Positions 21,201-32,768 of a stretch of 64,000 nucleotides of DNA are shown piece by piece. The notes below the pieces were generated by a model. The model ran no database searches, was not told where the DNA came from, and saw nothing but the letters and a program-made list of their open reading frames with translations. The DNA lies in contig NVWL01000049.1 in NCBI GenBank assembly GCA_002733645.1, positions 1-64,000 on the forward strand, written 5' to 3'. Positions within the stretch are counted from its first letter, which is position 1, and every line of letters begins with the position of its first letter. A program made the position numbers and the translations under genes. This stretch comes from Oceanobacter sp. (GTDB lineage Bacteria; Pseudomonadota; Gammaproteobacteria; Pseudomonadales; Oceanobacteraceae).

Positions 21201-23771
21201 ATGAGTCAGGCCCATACGCCAATGATGCAGCAGTACCTGAAAATCAAATCCGAGTTTCCGGACACGATTCTCTTTTACCGCATGGGGGACTTTTACGAGC
21301 TGTTCTTTAACGATGCTAAAAAAGCGGCGCAGATTCTGGATATTACCCTCACCGCTCGCGGTCAGAGTGGTGGCCAGCCGATTCCGATGGCGGGTGTGCC
21401 TTACCATGCTGCTGAAAACTATATTGCTAAGTTAGTGCGCCAAGGTATTTCGGTGGCCATCGCGGAGCAGGTGGGTGATCCAGCCACATCAAAAGGCCCG
21501 GTCGAACGTAAAGTTGTACGTGTATTAACACCGGGCACACTCACCGATGAAGCCTTTCTAGATGAACGCCAAGACAACCTACTCGTTGCCCTGTGTTCAT
21601 CACAACAGCGCCATGGGCTAGCGGTTCTAGAAATTTCATCAGGTCGTTTTAGTGTATTAGAAGTAGATGGTGAAGAAGCCCTATTGGCTGAAGTTGAACG
21701 CCTGCGTCCGGCGGAGTTATTAATCCCGGAAGATCAAGCCTTCCCGAGCGATATCGCTGAACGTGCGGGTATCAAACTGCAAGCACCTTGGCATTACGAG
21801 TCAGATACCGCGCTGCGTTTATTAACCACACAGTTAAAAACCAAAGACTTACGCGGGTTTGGCTGTGAAGGCATGAAGGTCGCCATTCGAGCTGCCGGTG
21901 CTTTGCTGAATTACGCCCACGAAACACAGCGCAACAGCTTGCCGCACATTCGCTCATTAACCGTTGAGCAACCTGATGACGCCATCATTATTGATCCCGC
22001 CAGTCGTCATAATCTTGAATTGGATATTAACCAAAAAGGCGACAGCCTCTACACCTTAGCTTGGGTACTAGATAAAACCGCCACGGCAATGGGCAGTCGC
22101 TTATTGCGTCGTTGGTTAAACCGCCCGCTACGCGATCACAGCATGTTGGCCCAGCGTCAAAGCTTAATTGATCAGTGTTTGCAACATTACGCCCATGAAG
22201 ACCTGCACCAAGCCATGCGTCAGGTGGGAGACATTGAACGTATTCTTTCCCGTGTTGCTCTGGGTTCTGCGCGACCACGTGACCTCGCTCGTCTGCGAGA
22301 TGCGCTAACCATTATCCCAACTATTCGTCGCCAGCTCAGCCAACTGGATAGCCCACTCGCTGCGAACATAAGCGAGCGAGCGCCGGAATTTCCTGAATGG
22401 GTACAACGTCTAACCGCTGCAATTATTGAGAACCCGCCGGTCATTATTCGTGATGGCGGTGTCATTGCTGAAGGCTATGATGCTGAACTGGATGAACTTC
22501 GATCACTCAGCGAAAATGCCGGTGAGTATCTGGTTAAATTAGAAGAGCGCGAAAAAGAAAAAACTGGCCTAAGCACCTTAAAAGTTGGCTACAACCGCGT
22601 TCACGGTTACTACATCGAAATCAGTAAAGCGCAATCTGACGCCGCCCCGGTGGAGTATGTTCGTCGGCAGACGCTTAAAAATGCAGAGCGCTTTATTACG
22701 CCTGAATTAAAAGAATTTGAAGACAAAGCTCTCAGTGCTAAATCACGAGCACTGACCCGAGAAAAAGCCTTATACGACGCATTACTGCAAGATTTGGCTG
22801 AAGACCTTATTCCATTACAAGTGGCCGCCGCGGCTATCTCAGAGCTTGATGTTATTGTCTGCTTGGCCGAACGTGCTGATACTTTGCGCTTTACTTCTCC
22901 TGTATTGGTGGAAGAGAGCGTGGTTGATATTCGTCAGGGTCGTCACCCTGTTGTTGAAGCGCTAATCACAGATCCGTTTGTCGCCAACGACACCCAGCTC
23001 GACAAAGACAAGCGTATGCAAATTATTACCGGCCCAAACATGGGGGGTAAATCGACCTATATGCGTCAGGTCGCGGTGATCACCCTACTCGCGCACATTG
23101 GCAGTTACGTGCCCGCCGAATACTGCCGCCTAGGCCCGATAGATCGCATATTTACCCGCATGGGTTCTGCAGACGACGTTGCCGGTGGCCGTTCTACTTT
23201 CATGGTGGAAATGACCGAAACCGCGAATATTCTCCACAACGCCACCAGCAATAGTTTAGTACTGATGGATGAGGTTGGACGAGGCACCAGTACCTTTGAT
23301 GGCCTATCTTTGGCTTGGGCTGCGGCAGCACACCTTGCCGAGCGCACCGGCGCATTTACCTTGTTTGCTACCCATTACTTTGAAATGACGGCCCTGCCTG
23401 AGCAATACCGTAATACCGTCAACGTGCATTTAAAGGCAACAGAACACGACGAGCGCATCATCTTTATGCACAGTGTAGAAGAAGGGCCTGCTAGCCAGAG
23501 CTATGGTTTACAGGTCGCCCAGCTCGCCGGAGTTCCCGCATCCGTGATCGCCCAAGCAAAAGCTCAGTTGAGTATGCTTGAACAAAATAGCAGCCCTGCA
23601 AAAGTAAGCCACAGCAGTACAGCAGCAACGCAAGCGGATAATCCTTTGCAGTCTGATTTATTTGCCGCCGCGCCAAGCCCTATTGAAGAAGCGGTCGCCG
23701 AATTAGATCCGGATAATCTAACGCCCAAGCAAGCGTTGGATCTGATTTATTCATTAAAATCCATGATTTAA
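21201..23771 (+). CDS. mutS: DNA mismatch repair protein MutS
   Basis: [70 protein letters not shown] Walker A; ends in the usual C-terminal helices. ORF-track start 21111 is too far upstream. Confidence 0.98.
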   Translation: MSQAHTPMMQQYLKIKSEFPDTILFYRMGDFYELFFNDAKKAAQILDITLTARGQSGGQPIPMAGVPYHAAENYIAKLVRQGISVAIAEQVGDPATSKGPVERKVVRVLTPGTLTDEAFLDERQDNLLVALCSSQQRHGLAVLEISSGRFSVLEVDGEEALLAEVERLRPAELLIPEDQAFPSDIAERAGIKLQAPWHYESDTALRLLTTQLKTKDLRGFGCEGMKVAIRAAGALLNYAHETQRNSLPHIRSLTVEQPDDAIIIDPASRHNLELDINQKGDSLYTLAWVLDKTATAMGSRLLRRWLNRPLRDHSMLAQRQSLIDQCLQHYAHEDLHQAMRQVGDIERILSRVALGSARPRDLARLRDALTIIPTIRRQLSQLDSPLAANISERAPEFPEWVQRLTAAIIENPPVIIRDGGVIAEGYDAELDELRSLSENAGEYLVKLEEREKEKTGLSTLKVGYNRVHGYYIEISKAQSDAAPVEYVRRQTLKNAERFITPELKEFEDKALSAKSRALTREKALYDALLQDLAEDLIPLQVAAAAISELDVIVCLAERADTLRFTSPVLVEESVVDIRQGRHPVVEALITDPFVANDTQLDKDKRMQIITGPNMGGKSTYMRQVAVITLLAHIGSYVPAEYCRLGPIDRIFTRMGSADDVAGGRSTFMVEMTETANILHNATSNSLVLMDEVGRGTSTFDGLSLAWAAAAHLAERTGAFTLFATHYFEMTALPEQYRNTVNVHLKATEHDERIIFMHSVEEGPASQSYGLQVAQLAGVPASVIAQAKAQLSMLEQNSSPAKVSHSSTAATQADNPLQSDLFAAAPSPIEEAVAELDPDNLTPKQALDLIYSLKSMI

Positions 23772-23968
23772 GAGCTATTGATCGGTAAAAACGAATAGTT
23801 AAATCCAAAATTTGCGGAAGATTGTCACTCTATCAGGCCGATCACGCCTTGCCTGAAAACAAGTGGCTATCTAGAATACCCCGAACTAGAATGCGCCCAA
23901 CCGTGATAAATGACTGCCAGACCGGAAAACCGGCGACATGCAGCCACAAATGATTAGGAGAAGATCCG

Positions 23969-24292
23969 ATGACCTTCGTTGTCACCGATAACTGTGTGAA
24001 ATGTAAGTACACCGACTGTGTTGAAGTCTGCCCGGTAGACTGCTTCTACGAAGGCCCGAACTTCCTAGTGATTCACCCAGACGAATGTATTGACTGTGCG
24101 TTGTGTGAGCCAGAGTGCCCCGCAGAAGCCATCTTCTCGGAAGATGAAGTACCAACAGGCCAAGAACAATACATCGAAATCAACGCAGAGTTGGCTGAAG
24201 AGTGGCCAAACATCACTGAGCAGAAAGATCCGCTACCGGACGCTGCTGAGTGGGACGGTGTACCAGATAAGATTGATCATATCGAGCGTTAA
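23969..24292 (+). CDS. fdxA: 7Fe ferredoxin FdxA
   Basis: [59 protein letters not shown]. Confidence 0.97.
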   Translation: MTFVVTDNCVKCKYTDCVEVCPVDCFYEGPNFLVIHPDECIDCALCEPECPAEAIFSEDEVPTGQEQYIEINAELAEEWPNITEQKDPLPDAAEWDGVPDKIDHIER

Positions 24293-24314
24293 TACTTTTC
24301 GTATTTATATGCAT

Positions 24315-24341
24315 AAAAAAACCGCCATTGGCGGTTTTTTT
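24315..24341 (+). terminator. Rho-independent terminator after fdxA
   Basis: AAAAAACCGCCATTGGCGGTTTTTTT. Confidence 0.88.
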
Positions 24342-24376
24342 ATGGCTAACAGGTCGAAAGGAAATGCGCCTTCGAC

Positions 24377-24922
24377 TTAGTCCAGCGCAAGGAAATGCTC
24401 ACGATAGTGCTGCATCTCAGCAATGGATTCACGAATATCATCCAACGCTTGATGTGCGCCTTTTTTCTCGAACGATGACACCGCCGATGGCTTCCATCGC
24501 TTAGCCAGCTCCTTCAGTGTACTGACATCAATGTTGCGATAATGGAAATATGCCTCTAATTCTGGCATGTATTTAACTAAAAAGCGGCGATCCTGATGAA
24601 TACTGTTGCCACATAATGGCGACGTGCCCTCTTTTACGTGTTCACGTAAAAACTCTATCGTCGCCAGCTCGGCAGCACGCGCGTCGGTGGAGCTGTCTTT
24701 CACACGTTGTGTTAAGCCTGAGTTACCGTGAGTGCGGGTGTTCCACTCATCCATCGCATCGAGCAAAATATCGGGCTGCTTTACGGCAAACACAGGGCCT
24801 TCCGCGATTACATTAAGGTCTCCGTCAGTCACTATCGTGGCGATTTCAATGATGACGTCTTGTTCTGGCTCTAGGCCAGTCATTTCTAAATCCATCCAGA
24901 CAAGGTTGTCTTTCTGACTCAT
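24377..24922 (-). CDS. orn: Oligoribonuclease
   Basis: [38 protein letters not shown]; DEDDh exonuclease. Confidence 0.98.
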   Translation of the reverse strand: MSQKDNLVWMDLEMTGLEPEQDVIIEIATIVTDGDLNVIAEGPVFAVKQPDILLDAMDEWNTRTHGNSGLTQRVKDSSTDARAAELATIEFLREHVKEGTSPLCGNSIHQDRRFLVKYMPELEAYFHYRNIDVSTLKELAKRWKPSAVSSFEKKGAHQALDDIRESIAEMQHYREHFLALD

Positions 24923-25034
24923 AAGTTATTTCCAACGTGTGTAATGTCAGATGAGAGAATAGCAAGTTGCGCTCAACCCAGCCAACCGCGACAATGGCTT
25001 ATCTATTTTATTGCGAGCATCACCTAAGAATCCC

Positions 25035-26060
25035 ATGGCTAAACGTAAACTAAATCGCCGCCAAGCGTGGCGCGTAGAAAAAATCCAAGGGGAAAAGGCT
25101 AATCGTGCGGATCGCAAAGAAAAAAACATCAGCGAGCAACTTAACGCTGGAGAGCTGGGTGATGAAAGTCACGGGCTGATCATAGCGCACTTTGGTGCTC
25201 AGGTTGAAGTTGAAGACGCCGAACGTAATACCTATCGCTGCTTTTTGCGTGCCAACTTAGGCTCTCTTGTCACCGGCGACAAAGTCGTATTTCGACCTGG
25301 GCCAGAATCTAACGGCGTCACCAGTGGCGTAGTTGAAACCGTACTGGAACGTAACTCTGAACTATCTCGCCCCAACCCGTACAACGAGATTAAGCCAGTA
25401 GCGGCGAATATTGATGTCATTCTACTGGTTATCGCGCCTGAGCCGGAAGCGCACCTCAACTTAATCGACCGCTATTTAGTCGCCGCTGAAAACTGCGATA
25501 TTGAGCCAATTATTTTGCTCAACAAAACCGACTTACTGAGCGAAAAAAACGCACCACGCTTTGCTCATATGCTGGCCCACTACGAAGCACTGGGCTATCG
25601 CACGATGCGCATGTGCAGCCATGAAGAAAGCAGCTTGGCTGAGTTAAAAGAGTTTCTAAATGGCCGTGTCAGCGTCTTTGTCGGGCAATCCGGTGTGGGG
25701 AAGTCATCAATGATTTCAACGCTCCTGCCGGGTGAGCATTTGCGCGTGGGTGCCTTATCGGCAAACACCAAAAAAGGTCGCCATACCACCACAACGGCAC
25801 GACTCTATCATTTCCCTGCCGGGGGCGATTTAATCGACTCTCCCGGAATACGTGAATTTGGCTTATGGCATATGTCGCCTGAAGAAGTAATGTACGGATT
25901 TCGTGAATTAAGAAATATCGCCGGGGTATGTCGTTTCCGCGATTGTGCTCATGAGTCTGAGCCGGGTTGCGCCATTCGTGAAGCACTGAAAAAAGGAGAA
26001 ATCTCACAACAACGGTTTGATAGCTACCGCCGTATTTTAAGCACACTGACAGAACTATAA
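25035..26060 (+). CDS. rsgA: Ribosome small subunit-dependent GTPase A
   Basis: MAKRKLNRRQAWR; circularly permuted G motifs: LLNKTDLL, GQSGVGKSSMI, DSPGIREFGLW; zinc CxxxxCxHxxxxxC. Confidence 0.97.
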   Translation: MAKRKLNRRQAWRVEKIQGEKANRADRKEKNISEQLNAGELGDESHGLIIAHFGAQVEVEDAERNTYRCFLRANLGSLVTGDKVVFRPGPESNGVTSGVVETVLERNSELSRPNPYNEIKPVAANIDVILLVIAPEPEAHLNLIDRYLVAAENCDIEPIILLNKTDLLSEKNAPRFAHMLAHYEALGYRTMRMCSHEESSLAELKEFLNGRVSVFVGQSGVGKSSMISTLLPGEHLRVGALSANTKKGRHTTTTARLYHFPAGGDLIDSPGIREFGLWHMSPEEVMYGFRELRNIAGVCRFRDCAHESEPGCAIREALKKGEISQQRFDSYRRILSTLTEL

Positions 26061-26115
26061 TTCGGTCAGAGCTCATCATTGATGCTTTTAAAAAACTCTT
26101 AGAAATTTCTCAACA

Positions 26116-27138
26116 TCACCAGAAAATCTCTCCTTTGTTGGGGGGATTATCGTAAGTGTTATCTTGGCGTTCTCGTTGTTCTCTTAACTGCTGCAATAAT
26201 GTTCCAGACTGATTAATCACAGGGGTTCTGGCATCCTCGGCGGCGTTATCACCATTAATAAAATTAATGTCTGCATCACTGCCTGTGCGCCCTTTAATAC
26301 TGTCATCTAATTTTTTATTCAACAGTGTAATTGAAATACGTCGATTCACCGCAGCCCCTGGATCATCAGGTTTCAGAGGGGCGGTATCCCCCATTCCAAT
26401 AACTTGAGCGATTTTTGCTTTGACGATACCGGCTTCCATTAAAGCACGTCTGGCAGAGTTGGCCCGTGACGACGACAAGCCCCAGTTCACATCATCCTCA
26501 TCACGCAAACCACTCACAACCGAGGAGTCTGTATGACCCGTGATTTGCAATCGATGATCCAGTCTCGATAACACAGGCGCTAACTCCCAAAGAATATCTT
26601 CAGAGTAATATTTTAACTGTGCACTGCCGGGATCAAACATTGGACGATTGGTTTGATCAACAATTTGCAACCGCACCCCTTCGGTAGTGATGTCGAGCAG
26701 TAACTGATTTTTAAACGGGCTTAACGTCGGGCTGGCAGTAATCACCGCATCTATCTGCGCTTTAATGTCCTCCATTCGACGCTGCTCAATTGCATCCGCA
26801 AGGCTTTCGATTTCATCGGCTTGCAGGATTTTGTCTGGGTCTATGGTTTCTGATACGGCGATGTTATCGGATACCGAGGGCGACCCACCTAAATCGATGA
26901 CATACTTGGATGGGACTTTGTTACCTTCTTCAAAAGCTTTAGGATCTTGGAAATATCCAGAAATGGCTTCTCGTTCCTGTTCATTCGAAGAGTTAATCAC
27001 CCACAACACTAAAAACAACGCCATCATCGCCAAGGCAAAATCAGCCATGGCCACTTTCCAAGCACCACCATGCTCTTCGTGTTTGGCTTTCTTATAACGC
27101 CGAACAATGATGTGCTGATGGGGGTTTAGATTCTCCAT
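26116..27138 (-). CDS. motB: Flagellar motor protein MotB
   Basis: HGGAWKVAMADFALAMMALFLVLWVI (plug/TM with catalytic Asp) and OmpA-like peptidoglycan-binding domain. Confidence 0.92.
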   Translation of the reverse strand: MENLNPHQHIIVRRYKKAKHEEHGGAWKVAMADFALAMMALFLVLWVINSSNEQEREAISGYFQDPKAFEEGNKVPSKYVIDLGGSPSVSDNIAVSETIDPDKILQADEIESLADAIEQRRMEDIKAQIDAVITASPTLSPFKNQLLLDITTEGVRLQIVDQTNRPMFDPGSAQLKYYSEDILWELAPVLSRLDHRLQITGHTDSSVVSGLRDEDDVNWGLSSSRANSARRALMEAGIVKAKIAQVIGMGDTAPLKPDDPGAAVNRRISITLLNKKLDDSIKGRTGSDADINFINGDNAAEDARTPVINQSGTLLQQLREQRERQDNTYDNPPNKGEIFW

Positions 27139-27989
27139 CAGCGGCTACGGACTTTACTCTCGACTTCATCGAAAGTTGGTCGCCCATGAGTGAATAAGGA
27201 TTTGCGCCCAAACTCTACTGCAAGCTGTGGTGGCAAGCCGTTTAATGACGCAATAATGCAAGATTTACTGGCTTCATACAGTTTGATTTCATCTTCGGCA
27301 ATGTGTCGCATCACAGAGGCTATCGGCCCAACCATACCGTAAGCCAGCAACACACCACTGAAGGTGCCTACCAACGCGGCGGCTACATGGCCACCAATTT
27401 CATTCACATCGCCACCGATCGCGCCCATCGTAATTACGATCCCCAAAACCGCCGCAACAATACCAAAACCGGGTAAAGCATCAGACACCTTCGCCACCGC
27501 AATACCTGGCTGTTCTAGTTCATGTAACCGCGCCTCAATCTCTTGATCCATCAAAGATTCGAGCTCAAATGACGTTAGATTGCCGGCGGCAATGATACGA
27601 AAGTAATCGGCGATAAAATTGGCCAGTTCATAATTCGCCTGAATAGCAGGATACCGGGCAAACAACGCACTCGACTCTGGGCTTTCCACATCACTTTCAA
27701 TCGCCATAATGCCTTCCCGGCGCGCTTTGTTAAGGATGTCATAAAGCAGTCCTAACACATCCATATACATCGCCTTGTTAACGCGACTGCCCATAACCAC
27801 TTGCGGCACCATCCTAAAGGCCGACATCACAACATGCCACGGATTGGATAGCAGAAATGCTCCAAACGCGGCACCAACAATAATTAAAATTTCAAAGGGC
27901 TGCCAAAGCGCCAGCAGTTGACCGTGTGACATCACATAGCCATACAGCACACTGCCAAAAACAATGACGATTCCTACAACAAACAGCAT
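27138..27989 (-). CDS. motA: Flagellar motor stator protein MotA
   Basis: MLFVVGIVIVFGSVLYGYVMSHG...PGFGIVAAVLGIVITMGAIGG...VGTFSGVLLAYGMVGPIA; 1-nt overlap with motB. Confidence 0.95.
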   Translation of the reverse strand: MLFVVGIVIVFGSVLYGYVMSHGQLLALWQPFEILIIVGAAFGAFLLSNPWHVVMSAFRMVPQVVMGSRVNKAMYMDVLGLLYDILNKARREGIMAIESDVESPESSALFARYPAIQANYELANFIADYFRIIAAGNLTSFELESLMDQEIEARLHELEQPGIAVAKVSDALPGFGIVAAVLGIVITMGAIGGDVNEIGGHVAAALVGTFSGVLLAYGMVGPIASVMRHIAEDEIKLYEASKSCIIASLNGLPPQLAVEFGRKSLFTHGRPTFDEVESKVRSR

Positions 27990-28163
27990 CCAGCTTATTC
28001 CTTCAAATTAGAGACTCTCCCCCCTTCTTTGGCCAATCGCCTGCGACAACGTCACGATTTCATCCTGTGACAAAAAAGACACACAGAATCAACGGGGAGA
28101 AAAGAGCATCACGACTATAGTAATTAAAGGTCACAAATCACTGTTTAACAAACCGGAGCAACA

Positions 28164-29948
28164 TTGAGAATGCAGATGTCTACTTACCTCCCACCGTCAG
28201 CGACGCAATGGGAAGAGGTTCTTACCTTCCGAGATCTGCCCATACTCTCTGAAACCCGAGATTCTCTGCGGCTAGCACTGCGCGACCCACAGGTCAGCTT
28301 CGAGACATTAGTGCCGATTGCCGAACGAGATCCCGCCTTGTGCTGGCACCTGTTGCAATCTGCAATTACGCAAAACCCCGGATGCCAGGAGCAGCTGTCT
28401 GGTGCGTACAGCTGTTTGTCATTATTGGGGATGCAGGAGCTAGTGCGACTGGTGAAAAGCCTGCCGACAATCGATAAAGACTCAACGCGACAATCTGAAC
28501 AACTGTATCGACAAGCCCTCTATACCGCTCACATGGCAGGCTGTCTCGCGGCTCAATGGGCCAGCGTGAAAGGGGCCTCGACCAAAATGGCCCACTGGTC
28601 ATCCATGTTGGCTCATTCCGTTTTATGGCCCTGGTTGTTAGTGGATGAGGCTAGTGCTAACTGGTTACACTGCTTAAGCGAAGGCGACGACATTATGACC
28701 GCCGCGCGTAAGGTATTTGGCAACTCCCCAAAAAACTGGCAACGCTTAGTGCGCCGCCATAATTTACCCGATGCCGTGACCCGTTTATTTCGAGAGGATG
28801 CCTTACCTGACTTCAGTGAATGGAAACAACTCCGCCGCCACGACCCAAGAGATATGGATAATGGCCGCCGCCTGATTCATCAAAGTCAAACGCCTTCGAT
28901 GCTTGCATTAGCTGCCGCAGGCACAGCATGGCATCTACACATTAACCCCGAAGGTAAGCGCAGCAAGCGCTGGCTTGAACTAAGCAGCCACGCACTTGGA
29001 CGTCAGCTGCCCTCAGTATTAAAAGACTGTCGGGCGATACAGCTTCAAGAAGCTAATCTGCGCAAGTCAGCCCAAGTCTCCGGTATGGGATTACTCGCCA
29101 GCCCACAAATCGAACACATGCATTACCCGGCTTGGTCACCACAAGCCTCTCCCGTTGACCTAGATATTGATCAAACCGAAGTGCCGGTAGCAAACGAAGC
29201 TGCGTCAAAGCAGCCTCAAACAACACCGACTAGCCTAAAAACAAGGCACCAAGGTGCAAGCTTAGAGATAGAAGCACCCGTCTCCGCCATAGCGACCAGT
29301 TCGATCGTTGATACAGCAACTCAACCGAAGGATAAAGTGCCAACAGCAACCACCAATTCGGCTTACTTGAAAAAGCTGATGCAGCAATTGGACAGCGAAC
29401 CCGCCAGCTTTGGCGATTGGCACTATCTTATGCAAGGGGCACTTAAAGGCATTAGTAACGGCATTAATATTCAACACGCGTGTATCGTATTACCCGATAA
29501 ACAACGTCAAAGTTTACGTGCGGTGTACAGTGAAAATCCTGAAGGCATAGATGCCATGATTAAAATGCGCATCGTGCTCGACTCTGCGCCTTTATTCCGA
29601 CAATTAATGAAAAAAACAGCCGCACTGCATGTAACGCCCGCCAATCGTGAACAATATTTTAAAGGTTTGCCTCTGGCATTACGCGAAGCATTGCCGCAGG
29701 AGATGGTAATTATGTCGATTGCTGCTGGCGGTAGTCCTATTGGTATTGTGATTGCGACGGCTTCATCAACTCAAGGGGCGTCTTCTGCCCCAATCCAAGA
29801 GGCGCAGTACAAGGCCTTTAAACAGCTTTGTAATGTCACTAGTCGCGGCTTAAGTTCACTGCGGAAAATGCGTCAAGCTCAGCCACAACAACAGCCACAA
29901 CAACAGCCACAACAACAGCCACAACAACGCGCCGCACGTAGCGGCTAA
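28164..29948 (+). CDS. HDOD-domain protein with poly-Gln/Pro C-terminal tail
   Basis: FRDLPILSETRDSLRLALRDPQVSFETLVPIAERDPALCWHLLQSA...LSLLGMQELVRLVKSLP is HDOD-like; tail QAQPQQQPQQQPQQQPQQRAARSG. Confidence 0.75.
   Translation: MRMQMSTYLPPSATQWEEVLTFRDLPILSETRDSLRLALRDPQVSFETLVPIAERDPALCWHLLQSAITQNPGCQEQLSGAYSCLSLLGMQELVRLVKSLPTIDKDSTRQSEQLYRQALYTAHMAGCLAAQWASVKGASTKMAHWSSMLAHSVLWPWLLVDEASANWLHCLSEGDDIMTAARKVFGNSPKNWQRLVRRHNLPDAVTRLFREDALPDFSEWKQLRRHDPRDMDNGRRLIHQSQTPSMLALAAAGTAWHLHINPEGKRSKRWLELSSHALGRQLPSVLKDCRAIQLQEANLRKSAQVSGMGLLASPQIEHMHYPAWSPQASPVDLDIDQTEVPVANEAASKQPQTTPTSLKTRHQGASLEIEAPVSAIATSSIVDTATQPKDKVPTATTNSAYLKKLMQQLDSEPASFGDWHYLMQGALKGISNGINIQHACIVLPDKQRQSLRAVYSENPEGIDAMIKMRIVLDSAPLFRQLMKKTAALHVTPANREQYFKGLPLALREALPQEMVIMSIAAGGSPIGIVIATASSTQGASSAPIQEAQYKAFKQLCNVTSRGLSSLRKMRQAQPQQQPQQQPQQQPQQRAARSG
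29881..29928 (+). repeat. Four perfect tandem copies of AGCCACAACAAC (12 bp) inside CDS
   Basis: Read directly; encodes (QPQQ)n. Confidence 0.97.
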
Positions 29949-30032
29949 TATACGGAGTCGCGCTTACAGCATATACCTGACATCGGAGAACCACTCGGAT
30001 ACACTGCGCACCGTGAATAAAAGACCATCATT

Positions 30033-30887
30033 GTGACCACATCCGATCCGAGTGACCTACCAATGGCTGACTTACCTCTATTGATTGAGCCCGAACAACT
30101 GGCTGAACTTTTACCGCTGGAAAATGTACTGATTATTGAACAGTGCAAAGTGGATACCTTTATTGAGCACCATATTCCCGGCTCTGTTCATCTCGACTTC
30201 AAACGTCTTCAACTTGGCCAAGCGCCAACGCCCGGAGCCTTACCAACCATCAATGACCTTGAAGCCGTATTCTCGGAGCTTGGCCTAACACCGAACACGC
30301 ATGTCATTTGCTCCGACGATGAAGGTGGCGGCTGGGCCGGACGACTTATTTGGGTGCTGGATTCCATTGGCCATACAAAATATTCCTATATAAATGGCGG
30401 TATTGTTGCATGGCTTGCGGCAGGTTTGCCGACCAAATCCGGAGAAGTCACAACAACACCTGCAGATTATAAAATTGCAGCCATTAATACCGACTGTTCA
30501 TTTAGTAAAGAACAGATCATTGAACGCTTAGGGCAATCTGATTTTGCGATATGGGATGCACGCTCTGCAGCGGAATATTCTGGCGAAAAAGTTATATCCA
30601 AACGTGGCGGACATATTCCAGGAGCGGTCAATTACGAATGGACCAAGGGCATGGATAAAACGCGTGGCTTACGCATTAATGACCTGAACGCTTTCCGTGA
30701 ATTACTGTCGGAGATGGGAATAGACAACAATAAGCAAATCGCCACTCATTGCCAAACACACCACCGCTCAGGCTTTACCTATTTAGTCGGCAAGATTCTT
30801 GGCTTCGATATTCGTGGCTATGCTGGTTCTTGGGCTGAATGGGGTAGTGATGAAAATACACCTGTAACGACCGGCGAACAGCCTTAA
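30033..30887 (+). CDS. rhdA: Thiosulfate sulfurtransferase (tandem rhodanese), RhdA-like
   Basis: Two rhodanese domains; active loop ATHCQTHHRSG matches the RhdA-type CQTHHR loop; GTG start. Confidence 0.88.
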   Translation: MTTSDPSDLPMADLPLLIEPEQLAELLPLENVLIIEQCKVDTFIEHHIPGSVHLDFKRLQLGQAPTPGALPTINDLEAVFSELGLTPNTHVICSDDEGGGWAGRLIWVLDSIGHTKYSYINGGIVAWLAAGLPTKSGEVTTTPADYKIAAINTDCSFSKEQIIERLGQSDFAIWDARSAAEYSGEKVISKRGGHIPGAVNYEWTKGMDKTRGLRINDLNAFRELLSEMGIDNNKQIATHCQTHHRSGFTYLVGKILGFDIRGYAGSWAEWGSDENTPVTTGEQP

Positions 30888-30904
30888 TTAATTCCGGAGT
30901 TTCT

Positions 30905-31756
30905 GTGAAAAACAAATTATTTATTGCCTTTCAATACATCGTCCCACAACACTTACTTTCTCGTGTTGTTGGTTATTTAGCGGCGACTAAAATTGGCTGG
31001 ATTAAAAACCCTTTAATTCGCGCATTTGTTAAAAAATTCGACGTCAACATGGCTGAAGCTCAGCGTCAAACCGCTGAGGAATTCACCTGTTTTAACGACT
31101 TTTTCACACGTGAATTAATCGAAGGGGCTCGCACTATTGAAGGCGATGACAAGACTATTGTATCCCCAGCCGATGGTGCAATTTCACAACTTGGCCCAAT
31201 TAAAGACGGCCGTATTTTTCAAGCCAAAGGCCAAGATTATTCATTAACTGAATTACTTGGTGGTGACGCCCAGCGTGCGGAGCCATTTATGGGGGGCGAG
31301 TTTGCAACCATTTACTTATCACCTAAAGACTATCACCGCGTACACATGCCAGTCACAGGGACACTGCGTGAGATGGTGTATGTGCCCGGTGATTTGTTCT
31401 CAGTAAATCAAGTCACCGCCGAGAACGTTCCGCGTTTATTCTCCCGCAACGAACGGGTGGTCGCGATTTTTGATACCGAGCAGGGTCCAATGGCCATGGT
31501 ACTGGTTGGCGCAATGATTGTAGCGGCGGTTGAAACCGTATGGCACGGTCGTGTGGCTCCGCCACTGCGTGAATTGCGCGTGTCTGAATACGGTGTACCG
31601 AAAAACATTACTATCGAGAAAGGCGAAGAGATGGGACGCTTCTTGTTGGGATCTACGGTCGTCCTTTGTTTTGGTAAAGACGCCATGAGCTGGAACTCGG
31701 CATTAACGGCAACAACCCCGTTACGTATGGGTCAAGATATAGGTAACGCCGTTTAA
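30905..31756 (+). CDS. psd: Phosphatidylserine decarboxylase proenzyme
   Basis: TCFNDFFTRELIEGARTI; LSPKDYHRVHMPVTG; autocleavage LLGSTVVLCF. Confidence 0.97.
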   Translation: MKNKLFIAFQYIVPQHLLSRVVGYLAATKIGWIKNPLIRAFVKKFDVNMAEAQRQTAEEFTCFNDFFTRELIEGARTIEGDDKTIVSPADGAISQLGPIKDGRIFQAKGQDYSLTELLGGDAQRAEPFMGGEFATIYLSPKDYHRVHMPVTGTLREMVYVPGDLFSVNQVTAENVPRLFSRNERVVAIFDTEQGPMAMVLVGAMIVAAVETVWHGRVAPPLRELRVSEYGVPKNITIEKGEEMGRFLLGSTVVLCFGKDAMSWNSALTATTPLRMGQDIGNAV

Positions 31757-31782
31757 TAACAGCGTATTATTCACTCTGCGGG

Positions 31783-31804
31783 AGCCGGGCTATTCAGCCC
31801 GGCT
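31783..31804. terminator. Hairpin AGCCGGGCT-attc-AGCCCGGCT between convergent psd and epmA
   Basis: 9-bp perfect GC-rich arms in a 67-bp convergent gap; short T-tract. Confidence 0.65.
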
Positions 31805-31823
31805 TCTCATGACCCAACATTTT

Positions 31824-32759
31824 TTAGGATCGATGCCAATCAAACGCAAGAACCTCACAGATACTTGTTGCTCCAGTGCTATGCATTAACAATCGATCAA
31901 TTCCCATTGCCACACCGGCACACTCAGGCAAGCCAGACTCAAGCGCCTCAAGTAAACGTTCATCGACCTTACGTCCACCAGCCACACGGCCATCATTATT
32001 AAAGCGTCGACGCTGTTCAGCCGCATCGGTGAGTTCATGATAGCCATTGGCCAATTCAGTGCCATTGAAGAACAACTCAAAACGTTGTGCTACCGCAATG
32101 CCATTTTCATCGTATGTTATCTTTGCCAGCGCCGCTTGTGACGCAGGAAACGCATCAATAAACACTAGCGTATTGGTCGGCAAGGAGGGTTCGATTAAAT
32201 GGCTCATAATAATATCAAGCCAGCCATCGCGATTAAGTTCCAGATCCTGACCGGCAAGCTCGATGCCTTTAGCGTGCAACACGTCGTCATGAACATGATG
32301 TACGTCTAAGCCAGCGTATTGGGTAAATGCCTGAGCGTATGACAGCCGCATCTCAGGGATATTCTGCCAGCGGGGTTGAAACAATACGCGGACTAAATCG
32401 CGCACTTCATCCATCAGCTGATGGTGATCCCAGCCAACGCGATACCACTCCAACATCGAGAATTCTGGATTGTGCTTGCTCCCCGCTTCACCAGCACGAA
32501 ACACCTTACATAATTGCCAAATATCACCGCTACCCGCGCAGAGCAGTCGCTTCATCGCGTACTCTGGTGACGTATGCAACCAACGGCCTTCGGTAGTTTG
32601 CATAGGCTCAATGTTAGGGTCTGTCACCGGTGCGGCGGCGAGAATCGGCGTGTCGACTTCCAACACATCACGCTGCGCAAAAAATGCACGGATCTGCTGG
32701 TAAAAAAGAGACCGAGCACGCAAAGCGTCTCGGTCACAGGAAGGTTGCCAAAGACTCAC
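31824..32759 (-). CDS. epmA: Elongation factor P--(R)-beta-lysine ligase
   Basis: Class II LysRS-like catalytic domain lacking an anticodon-binding domain: EVDTPILAAAPVTDPNIEPMQT...LHTSPEYAMKRLLCAGSGDIWQLCKVFRAGE. Confidence 0.96.
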   Translation of the reverse strand: MSLWQPSCDRDALRARSLFYQQIRAFFAQRDVLEVDTPILAAAPVTDPNIEPMQTTEGRWLHTSPEYAMKRLLCAGSGDIWQLCKVFRAGEAGSKHNPEFSMLEWYRVGWDHHQLMDEVRDLVRVLFQPRWQNIPEMRLSYAQAFTQYAGLDVHHVHDDVLHAKGIELAGQDLELNRDGWLDIIMSHLIEPSLPTNTLVFIDAFPASQAALAKITYDENGIAVAQRFELFFNGTELANGYHELTDAAEQRRRFNNDGRVAGGRKVDERLLEALESGLPECAGVAMGIDRLLMHSTGATSICEVLAFDWHRS

Positions 32760-32768
32760 TGGAGTGCC

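Noticed and set aside
21069-21407. 112-aa minus ORF over the mutS start
   Set aside because: Antisense to the conserved MutS N-terminal domain; no protein-like features.
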